From NCBI RefSeq assembly GCF_009938165.1, contig NZ_AP019649.1:2170001-2234000 (forward strand): a stretch of 64,000 bases of DNA, written 5' to 3'. This document shows, piece after piece, positions 57,861-64,000 of this stretch; the first letter of the stretch is position 1; each line of letters opens with the position of its first letter. This stretch comes from Vibrio taketomensis. GTDB lineage: Bacteria > Pseudomonadota > Gammaproteobacteria > Enterobacterales > Vibrionaceae. The notes beneath the pieces were generated by a model that was not told the DNA's origin, made no database searches, and worked only from the letters and a program-made list of their open reading frames with translations. A program made the translations under genes and the position numbers.

Positions 57861-58207
57861 ATTTCATCCCCCACCACTTTGGTTAACTTCTCAACTTGAT
57901 GTGCAACTCCAACGGCATCTTCAATATCAATTTGGATCGCAATGCCCTGCCCTGACTCTTCATCAAACCCACCAACCTTACTGATCGTTTCTAATATCTG
58001 TCGGGCAAGATGTTCCTCTACGACGAACAACAACACATCTCTTTGCACCTCGAGAGTGAGTCCAAAAAAGGTACGTTTTTGATTGAGCCCTTCACCTCGA
58101 GCGTTATTAATGACTGTTGCACCTGTCGCTCCCGCGCTGCGTGCAGCATCCAATACCTGTTCCGTTTTATTGTCTTCAACAAAAGCTAACAGTAATTTAA
58201 AGCGCAT
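57857..58207 (-). CDS. P-II-like signal protein
   Basis: A 116-residue protein with a P-II fold: [35 protein letters not shown], and the C-terminal GQGIAIQIDIEDAVGV that resembles the ATP-binding end of GlnB. Tyr51 and the longer T-loop of GlnB are missing: the segment NNARGEGLNQKRTFFG is short. So it is not uridylylated like GlnB/GlnK, and is likely a specialised P-II-like regulator. It overlaps the DUF1538 gene upstream by 11 bases and the CBS gene downstream by 4. Confidence 0.85.
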   Translation of the reverse strand: MRFKLLLAFVEDNKTEQVLDAARSAGATGATVINNARGEGLNQKRTFFGLTLEVQRDVLLFVVEEHLARQILETISKVGGFDEESGQGIAIQIDIEDAVGVAHQVEKLTKVVGDEI

Positions 58208-58985
58208 TTTGTTTATCCTCTAAAGTTGATTCTTTATTTAACCAACGAGTAATTTGGGCATACCCCATCACCGAAATCATGGGAAATAAACTGGCAAAAG
58301 CAATCAAACCAAAACCATCGATCATTGGATTGCGGCCGGGAACCGTTGAGGCCAAACCCAACCCGAGCGCAGCCACCAATGGGACGGTGACTGTTGATGT
58401 TGTGACGCCACCTGAGTCGTAAGCAAGGGGGATAATTAATTTAGGGGCGTACATAGTTTGGATCACCACCACCACATAGCCGAAGATAATGTAGTAATGG
58501 ATAGGGTCGCCCACGACAATGCGATAGCTACCTAAAGAGATACCTACCGCCACGCCCAGAGCTACAGCAATGCGTAACCCGTTAACACTGATAGAGCCAC
58601 CAGAGACTTGATTGGCTTTAATCGCCACAGCAATCAAGGATGGCTCTGCGATCGTCGTACTGAAACCAATGCAAAAGGCGAACAGGTAAACCCAATAGTA
58701 ATCCGCCCAGCCTAAAGCCGACTCCGCGCTAATACGAACTTGCTGTAAAAAATCAGGGGCAGTCAATTGTTCGGCCATGGTCTCCCCTAGCGGGAACAAC
58801 GCCATTTCGAGCCCCATAAGAAATAAGGAAAGCCCTAAGATGACGTAACCAAAACCTAAAATTACCTTGGATAAATTAGCAACAGGGCGTTTGAGCACCG
58901 CAAATTGAAAACCAAAGATAATCGTCACGATAGGTACGACATCACCAATAGTGTTAATCAAGGTATCGATAAACTGCATCATCAT
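58197..58985 (-). CDS. DUF1538 membrane protein, second copy
   Basis: A 262-residue polytopic membrane protein. Signature DUF1538 parts: [15 protein letters not shown], the [20 protein letters not shown] loop and [18 protein letters not shown]. It is paralogous to the gene just upstream: about half its conserved positions match, so the two may form a hetero-oligomer. Transport function is suggested by re-entrant-like Gly/Ser/Thr motifs but not proven; no substrate is known. Overlaps the upstream gene's stop by four bases (ATGA). Confidence 0.85.
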   Translation of the reverse strand: MMMQFIDTLINTIGDVVPIVTIIFGFQFAVLKRPVANLSKVILGFGYVILGLSLFLMGLEMALFPLGETMAEQLTAPDFLQQVRISAESALGWADYYWVYLFAFCIGFSTTIAEPSLIAVAIKANQVSGGSISVNGLRIAVALGVAVGISLGSYRIVVGDPIHYYIIFGYVVVVIQTMYAPKLIIPLAYDSGGVTTSTVTVPLVAALGLGLASTVPGRNPMIDGFGLIAFASLFPMISVMGYAQITRWLNKESTLEDKQNAL

Positions 58986-59722
58986 GTTGTCACCATCATG
59001 CCGTAAACCATGACAAACATCATTGGCAGTAGTGAGGCAAAAGCAATCAAGCCAAAACCATCGATCATTGGGTTTCTGCCCTTAATCGAAGACGCCAATC
59101 CAACCCCAAGTGCGGTCACCAAGGGAACGGTGATCGTCGAGGTGGTTACCCCACCTGAGTCATAAGCAACACCGATAATGCTCTCTGGTGCAAAAGCGGT
59201 TAAGATCACGACTCCTACATAGCCACCAATAATCATATATTGAATCGGCCAGCCTTTAAGTATTCTCAAGACACCTAAGACGATAGCGAAGCCAACCGAT
59301 AAGGCCACCGTGATGCGCAAACCATTAGCATAGTTTTCTTGGCTTTCTTCACTTAAAGCAATCATGCCCCCTTCCGCGGCAACTTCCGAAGCTTCATCAG
59401 CAATTGCGGTTAACGCGGGCTCTGCGATCGTGGTACCAAAGCCTAAACAAAATGCGAAGATCATTAACCACATTACACTGCCTTTACGTGCAAAAGCTTG
59501 TGCCATGGTTTCACCAATTGGAAATAGCCCCATTTCTAAACCAAAAATAAAGAAAGTCAGCCCCATCACGACTAGCAACAAACCCATGGCAATTGACATT
59601 AGATTAGGCAACGGCTCCTGCAGCACAACCAGCTGAAAAAATGCAATCACTACGATGATTGGCATCAAGTCGCGAAAACTGCCTAGCATCGCGCGCAATA
59701 GTGCTGAAAAAGCGTTGGACAT
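58982..59722 (-). CDS. DUF1538 membrane protein, first copy
   Basis: A 246-residue polytopic membrane protein starting [20 protein letters not shown] with GGAG seven bases upstream (the frame continues to 59818 without a better start). The same motifs as the second copy: [35 protein letters not shown] and [18 protein letters not shown]. It heads a four-gene cassette DUF1538-DUF1538-P-II-CBS. A Ser/Glu-rich cytoplasmic loop ([13 protein letters not shown]) is unique to this copy. Confidence 0.85.
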   Translation of the reverse strand: MSNAFSALLRAMLGSFRDLMPIIVVIAFFQLVVLQEPLPNLMSIAMGLLLVVMGLTFFIFGLEMGLFPIGETMAQAFARKGSVMWLMIFAFCLGFGTTIAEPALTAIADEASEVAAEGGMIALSEESQENYANGLRITVALSVGFAIVLGVLRILKGWPIQYMIIGGYVGVVILTAFAPESIIGVAYDSGGVTTSTITVPLVTALGVGLASSIKGRNPMIDGFGLIAFASLLPMMFVMVYGMMVTT

Positions 59723-59926
59723 AAATACACTCCATTCAATCAATGACTTGGATATGTTGCTATGGCTATCTTGCCAAAGCACCGACTGATAAGATGTGAT
59801 TCGTCCAACAACCAGCACTAAAGATGTAACAAAGTGTGATTTTTGTGAGCCTCTACAAAACCATAAAGGGTTGAATAAAGTACCTAGTACTCTACGTCCT
59901 GATTCGAACGCTATAATTACTCAATA

Positions 59927-60028
59927 TACTCAAGTAACTTCGAGATGTAGGATTCAAAGTAAAGGCTCGCTCGAGAAGGGCAAATTCATGAAGCTCGCGG
60001 AACTTAGCACCCAGTGGTTACTTGAGTA
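59927..60028. repeat. Small inverted-repeat element
   Basis: A 102-bp segment bounded by the perfect 12-base inverted repeats TACTCAAGTAAC (59927-59938) and GTTACTTGAGTA (60017-60028). No gene inside. A half copy occurs at 40437. It resembles the short dispersed palindromic repeats of Vibrio chromosomes. It lies directly before yfcH. Confidence 0.7.
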
Positions 60029-60043
60029 CATAAGGAGATTGGA

Positions 60044-60958
60044 ATGAAAATACTGCTAACTGGCGGCACAGGATTTATTGGCCGAGAGCTGCTCAAACTA
60101 CTCACGACTCATGAGGTAGTACTGCTAACTCGAGCTCCAGAGCGCGCTCAACAGTTATTGACCCATGCTGATTTAGGCAATATCACTTATATCGCCGATC
60201 TTGACGCATTCCATGATCTCAATGATTTTGACGCTGTTATCAATCTCGCTGGTGAACCGATTGCCGATAAGCGCTGGAGTAAGGGACAAAAGCAACAGAT
60301 ATGCGATAGTCGTTGGAAATTAACGGAACAACTGGTGGAGCTAATTCATGCCAGTACCAACCCTCCCGCGATTTTTATTAGTGGCTCAGCGGTTGGCTAT
60401 TATGGCGATCAGCAGTCACACCCGTTTGATGAGAGCTTACATGTTCACTCAGAGACCTTTACTCATCGAGTTTGTGAGCGCTGGGAGACCATTGCTAACC
60501 GTGCTCGATCAGAAAATACTCGTGTGTGCATATTGCGAACTGGGGTTGTGCTGGGATGCGATGGCGGTGCACTAGCCAAAATGTTATTACCTTACAAGCT
60601 TGGAGTAGGCGGCCCCATTGGCCGTGGTAATCAATACATGCCTTGGATACATAAGCTCGACATGGTTCGTGCCATTGTTTATTTGCTCGAAACTGAACAT
60701 GCTCAAGGAGAATTTAATCTTTGCGCCCCACACCCTGTCACCAACAAACACTTTAGCCGCACGCTCGCTAGAACGCTCAAACGCCCACACATTTTGTTTA
60801 CACCTAAATGGTCGATGAAATTATTGATGGGAGAAAGTTCAGTACTGCTATTTGATAGTATTCGTGCCAAACCGAAAAAGCTGACGGAGTTAGGTTTTCG
60901 CTTTAGCTATTCGCGCTTGGAACCCGCGCTGAAAAATCTATTACAACACCAAGCTTAA
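60044..60958 (+). CDS. yfcH: TIGR01777/YfcH-family sugar-nucleotide epimerase-like protein
   Basis: A 304-residue SDR-fold protein. The N-terminal Rossmann motif reads KILLTGGTGFIGRELLKLLT; INLAGEPIADKRWS and SGSAVGYYG are the typical second parts, with YYG replacing the usual YxxxK. The C-terminal DUF1731 domain (NLCAPHPVTNKHFSRTLART) is present. The true substrate of the family is unclear. Shine-Dalgarno AAGGAG eight bases upstream lies next to the end of the repeat element. Length near E. coli YfcH (297). Confidence 0.92.
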   Translation: MKILLTGGTGFIGRELLKLLTTHEVVLLTRAPERAQQLLTHADLGNITYIADLDAFHDLNDFDAVINLAGEPIADKRWSKGQKQQICDSRWKLTEQLVELIHASTNPPAIFISGSAVGYYGDQQSHPFDESLHVHSETFTHRVCERWETIANRARSENTRVCILRTGVVLGCDGGALAKMLLPYKLGVGGPIGRGNQYMPWIHKLDMVRAIVYLLETEHAQGEFNLCAPHPVTNKHFSRTLARTLKRPHILFTPKWSMKLLMGESSVLLFDSIRAKPKKLTELGFRFSYSRLEPALKNLLQHQA

Positions 60959-61003
60959 TCGAGTAATCTAGCCATAACATGTGAACTAAAATGAAAGGAA
61001 GTC

Positions 61004-61831
61004 ATGGCTAAAGCAATTCTGATCACCGGCTGTTCATCCGGTATCGGCTATGTCACGGCGCATGCCCTACATAAACGTGGTTATCAAGTCATTGCATCTT
61101 GTCGAAAACAAGAAGACGTTTTACGCCTGCAGCAAGAAGGCTTGACCTCGATTCAAATCGATCTCAGTTCTTCTGAGAGCATTAGTCAGGGTGTTAAACA
61201 AACACTCGCGATCACCGAAGGTCAACTTTACGCACTGTTCAATAATGGTGCTTATGGGCAGCCTGGCGCTTTAGAAGATCTGTCCGTGGCTGGTTTAAAA
61301 GCACAATTTGAGACCAACTTCTTTGGCTGGCATCAGCTTGTGTGTGAATTGTTGCCGACGATGCGGGCCCATGGAGAAGGAAGAATTATTCAAAATAGCT
61401 CTGTACTCGGCTTTGCCGCAATGAAATACCGCGGCGCCTATAACGCATCAAAATTTGCCATTGAAGGCTGGAGCGACACGCTCAGACTTGAACTTGCAAA
61501 CACCAATATAAAGATCGCGCTCATAGAACCCGGCCCCATCGAGACTCACTTTCGAGCCAATGCACTTGTCGCATTTAATAAATGGATTGATATAGAAAAC
61601 AGCCCACATCACGAAGAATATCAACAGCAATTATCTCGCCTAAGCAAAGCGTCATCCAACAATGCGTTTGTTCTGCCAGCAGAAGCCTGCGTTGCACCTG
61701 TTATTCATGCGCTTGAAGCGAAGCATCCAAAAATTCGGTATCGTATTACTAAACCAACAAAAATATTTGCTGTACTTAAACGACTATTACCGACTCGTTG
61801 GTTAGACAAAATTCTACAAAAAGCGGCTTAG
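61004..61831 (+). CDS. Short-chain dehydrogenase/reductase
   Basis: A 275-residue classical SDR. Nucleotide motif TGCSSGIGYVTAHAL (residues 8-22), NNGAYG and the catalytic Ser/YNASKFA (Tyr-x3-Lys). C-terminal tail is basic and longer than average. Substrate unknown; the nearest well-known relatives are YbbO-type oxidoreductases, which sit beside ybbN/qmcA in E. coli, matching the gene order here. I therefore think it is the ybbO equivalent. Confidence 0.92.
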   Translation: MAKAILITGCSSGIGYVTAHALHKRGYQVIASCRKQEDVLRLQQEGLTSIQIDLSSSESISQGVKQTLAITEGQLYALFNNGAYGQPGALEDLSVAGLKAQFETNFFGWHQLVCELLPTMRAHGEGRIIQNSSVLGFAAMKYRGAYNASKFAIEGWSDTLRLELANTNIKIALIEPGPIETHFRANALVAFNKWIDIENSPHHEEYQQQLSRLSKASSNNAFVLPAEACVAPVIHALEAKHPKIRYRITKPTKIFAVLKRLLPTRWLDKILQKAA

Positions 61832-61905
61832 TGTCATGTTATCGTCACAATTGTATTGCACTATAGAACCGTAAAAGACAATTGCGTTGCATTCGGTGCC
61901 TATAC

Positions 61906-61971
61906 ATGTCATTAAACCAGTTAAACTGGCTATGTGTGAGTGTTGCGCTAACAGTGTTTATATTTTTTTAA
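61906..61971 (+). CDS. Possible 21-residue single-membrane-helix peptide
   Basis: A short frame MSLNQLNWLCVSVALTVFIFF then TAA. Most of it is one hydrophobic helix. It lies before a strong terminator and after a plausible promoter (TTATCG, 17 bases, TATAGA near 61838-61866). The ribosome site is weak. Could be a tiny membrane protein or just part of an sRNA; low certainty. Confidence 0.35.
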   Translation: MSLNQLNWLCVSVALTVFIFF

Positions 61972-61998
61972 ACATCTTCGCTTGCACTTGTGCCGTTG

Positions 61999-62027
61999 AA
62001 AACACCACGCTCAGCGTGGTGTTTTGT
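61999..62027 (+). terminator. Terminator between SDR and ybbN-like gene
   Basis: Stem AACACCACGCT / AGCGTGGTGTT with a one-base loop centre and TTGTTTC after. It would end any transcript starting near 61870 as well as the SDR message. Confidence 0.82.
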
Positions 62028-62113
62028 TTCTGTAACAAAGCCAACACCTTGATTTTTGCGCCAGATGCCCCTATCTAAAAAAATAGACTTTGTTTTTGCC
62101 AAAGGGATGTTTT

Positions 62114-62968
62114 ATGCAATCACCTTTTATCGTCGAGCTTAATCAACAAAACTTTATGCAGGTTCTTGAGAGCTCACAAAATACGCCACTGTTAATTCAT
62201 TTCTGGGCATCTGTTAGCCAAGAGAGCAGCGCCATCATTCCACAACTGCAGCAGTTGGCACAAAACTATAACGGAGCAATGACACTTGCTCTGCTCAATT
62301 GCGAACAAGAGCAATCTATTGCCGCACAATTTGGCATTCAAGCATTGCCTACTATAGCGCTGTTTATCAACGGCCAACCTGTTGATGGCCTTGGTGGTCC
62401 TCAACCAATTCAAGTCATCGAAGAGATGTTAGCTAAGCATTTACCAAGCCAAGAAGAACTGCTGTTGAAAAATGCGCTTGAAATGGTAGCGGCTGGCGAT
62501 CAAATTCAGGCTTTGCCACTACTCGATAGTTTGCCAGTAGAATTAACCAACCGAGGTGATGTAAAACTGGCACTCGCTGATTGCTACCTCACCACACAAG
62601 CATTTGATCAAGCTGCAAACTTGTTGCAAGCGATTCCTCTGGAATATCAAGACAATTACTATAAAAGCCTTGTTGCCAAGCTTGAGTTACATAACCAGGC
62701 GGCAAATAGCCCTGAAATTCAAGCATTAGAAGAACAGTTTGCTTTAGACTCTACTAATGCAAAGGTCGCACAAGAATTAGCACTGAATTACCATCAAGTT
62801 AACCGTGATGAAGAAGCACTAGAGTTAATCTGGCAATTTATTAGCAAAGATCTTGGCTGCCTAGATGGCGAAATGAAAAAGTCATTTATGGATATTTTGA
62901 GCGCCCTTGGTCAAGGCAATGCCATCGCAGGAAAATTCCGCCGTCAACTGTATTCAATTCTTTATTAA
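62114..62968 (+). CDS. ybbN: YbbN (CnoX)-like thioredoxin-fold chaperone
   Basis: A 284-residue protein: thioredoxin domain (about 1-115: PLLIHFWASVSQESSAIIPQ, GIQALPTIALFINGQPVDG) plus C-terminal TPR-like helices. The active-site CxxC is replaced by SVSQES, so it cannot act as a reductase. E. coli YbbN/CnoX is a holdase that works with DnaK and GroEL. The ATG at 62114 is chosen because the longer frame needs a TTG at 62090. Gene order SDR-ybbN-qmcA agrees with ybbO-ybbN-qmcA in E. coli. Confidence 0.92.
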   Translation: MQSPFIVELNQQNFMQVLESSQNTPLLIHFWASVSQESSAIIPQLQQLAQNYNGAMTLALLNCEQEQSIAAQFGIQALPTIALFINGQPVDGLGGPQPIQVIEEMLAKHLPSQEELLLKNALEMVAAGDQIQALPLLDSLPVELTNRGDVKLALADCYLTTQAFDQAANLLQAIPLEYQDNYYKSLVAKLELHNQAANSPEIQALEEQFALDSTNAKVAQELALNYHQVNRDEEALELIWQFISKDLGCLDGEMKKSFMDILSALGQGNAIAGKFRRQLYSILY

Positions 62969-63176
62969 TACAACCCACACACCTTAGTGCACCAAATTTG
63001 GCGCACTACTGGTCAGACGCTGACTACATTTGGTAAACACTCCGCAATTAAGCCTAGTTAGTTACATTGTTCTTGGCTTGTTTCGGAGTTGACTAGCAAC
63101 TTTTACAAACAAACTTGTTGCATATAAATCAATCAGTAACAATGAATTTATCTAACTTATGGAGAAACTCATTGTT

Positions 63177-64000
63177 ATGGACGCAACACTCCCACTCGAT
63201 ACAATCATCCCTACGGCCATTTTTGTTATTGTGGCTATCTCATTTATCTACGCTGGTGTTAAAACTGTTCCGCAAGGTAACCATTGGACAGTAGAACGCT
63301 TTGGCCGATACACGCATACTTTAAAGCCAGGGCTTAACTTTATCATTCCATTTATTGATAAAATTGGTCTTAGAATCAATATGATGGAACGTGTGCTCGA
63401 CATTCCTGCCCAAGAGGTTATTTCACGTGACAACGCCAACGTCACTATCGATGCAGTATGTTTCGTGCAAGTGATTGATGCTGCGAGAGCGGCTTACGAA
63501 GTCAACGACTTAGAGCATGCCATTCGTAACCTAACACTAACAAATATGCGTACAGTCTTAGGTTCGATGGAACTCGACGAAATGCTAAGCCAACGTGATA
63601 TGATCAATGTGAAGCTTCTGGCGATTGTTGATGAAGCAACCAACCCATGGGGCGTTAAGGTCACGCGTATTGAGATCAAAGATGTACAACCGCCATCCGA
63701 TCTAACCGCGGCCATGAACGCACAAATGAAAGCAGAACGTAACAAACGTGCAGAAATTCTAGAGGCTGAAGGTATTCGTCAGGCAGAAATTCTGCGAGCA
63801 GAAGGTCATAAACAATCTGAGATCCTTAAAGCGGAAGGTGAGAAGCAAGCGGCAATACTGCAAGCTGAAGCTCGCGAACGTGCGGCAGAGGCAGAGGCTC
63901 GTGCAACCACCATGGTCTCTGAGGCGATTGCGAAAGGTGATATGCAAGCTGTGAACTACTTTATTGCACAAGGCTATACCGAAGCAATTAAAGCCATTGG
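63177..64000 (+). CDS. qmcA: SPFH/band-7 protein QmcA, cut by window edge
   Basis: About 274 codons of a membrane-anchored band-7/SPFH protein. N-terminal membrane helix [19 protein letters not shown], then the SPFH domain ([40 protein letters not shown]) and the charged Ala/Glu-rich coiled region ([20 protein letters not shown]). E. coli QmcA works with FtsH. The C-terminus and probable NfeD neighbour lie beyond the window. The ATG at 63177 has ATGGAG 13 bases upstream, a little far. Confidence 0.93.
   Translation, partial: MDATLPLDTIIPTAIFVIVAISFIYAGVKTVPQGNHWTVERFGRYTHTLKPGLNFIIPFIDKIGLRINMMERVLDIPAQEVISRDNANVTIDAVCFVQVIDAARAAYEVNDLEHAIRNLTLTNMRTVLGSMELDEMLSQRDMINVKLLAIVDEATNPWGVKVTRIEIKDVQPPSDLTAAMNAQMKAERNKRAEILEAEGIRQAEILRAEGHKQSEILKAEGEKQAAILQAEARERAAEAEARATTMVSEAIAKGDMQAVNYFIAQGYTEAIKAI

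Noticed and set aside
59840..59856. CRP site (TGTGATTTTTGTGAGC) upstream of the DUF1538 cassette
   Set aside because: Only one half fits TGTGA-N6-TCACA; the second half matches poorly.
59796..60047. 83-codon plus-strand frame before yfcH
   Set aside because: It runs through the inverted-repeat element and overlaps the start of an opposite-strand gene's leader; no family resemblance.
61887..62078. 63-codon frame between SDR and ybbN-like genes
   Set aside because: It reads through a strong terminator hairpin, is Cys-rich without pattern and lacks a ribosome site; the 21-codon frame inside is the better, though weak, candidate.

Overview
The window is chromosomal DNA of a Vibrio (Gammaproteobacteria). 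The evidence is the gene content and order: a polar-flagellum locus with FlgT/FlgO/FlgP (H-ring parts found in vibrios), toxRS divergent from htpG, copA-copG, a Met/Leu/Gln tRNA array beside prs-pth-ychF, and sigma-54 and sigma-28 flagellar promoters. I cannot name the species. No phage, integron, insertion sequence or CRISPR array is visible; almost everything looks like core genome.

Layout. 1-9.4 kb: permease (cut by the left edge), TusA-like protein, bepA, arsC-like, WrbA-like and DUF2069 genes, a DUF2066 lipid/envelope-type protein, uraA, ybaK and a lipoprotein 5'-nucleotidase. 9.8-15.1 kb (minus): hemA-prfA-prmC-sirB2-sirB1-kdsA, a tightly spaced operon. 15.4-19.7 kb (plus): lolB-ispE-prs, then pth-ychF. 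19.9-22.8 kb: a tRNA operon of 24 units (Met, Leu-TAG, Gln-TTG) behind one strong promoter; five units carry small deletions.

23-43 kb: flagellar and chemotaxis region. On the minus strand are two flagellin genes (one frameshifted), flgL, flgK, flgJ-I-H-G-F-E-D-C-B, cheR and cheV; flgA, flgM and flgN run on plus; flgP/flgO (minus) and flgT (plus) are divergent. Sigma-54 sites sit before flgB, flgK, flgT and the intact flagellin; sigma-28 sites sit before flgM and the second flagellin. This fits the Vibrio flagellar hierarchy, with FlgM as the anti-sigma-28 checkpoint.

43-50 kb: tRNA-Arg(CCT), an AP2-like protein of unknown role, ompA, gltX, and copper resistance copA-copG behind a CueR-type operator. 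50-56 kb: hemH and adk (both frameshifted as given), htpG, toxR-toxS. 56-64 kb: TauE-type permease, SelW-like protein, yfcE, a four-gene cassette (two DUF1538 membrane proteins, a P-II-like protein, a CBS protein), yfcH, an SDR, a YbbN-like thioredoxin-fold protein and the start of qmcA.

The most interesting items are: the DUF1538/P-II/CBS cassette, which looks like an uncharacterised nucleotide-gated transport system; the tRNA array, whose 822-bp repeat has decayed almost only by small deletions; a uraA promoter whose initial transcribed T-run suggests UTP-sensitive control; and a run of deletion-only lesions (tRNAs, flagellin, hemH, adk). Because hemH and adk should be essential or nearly so, these lesions may be sequencing errors rather than biology.
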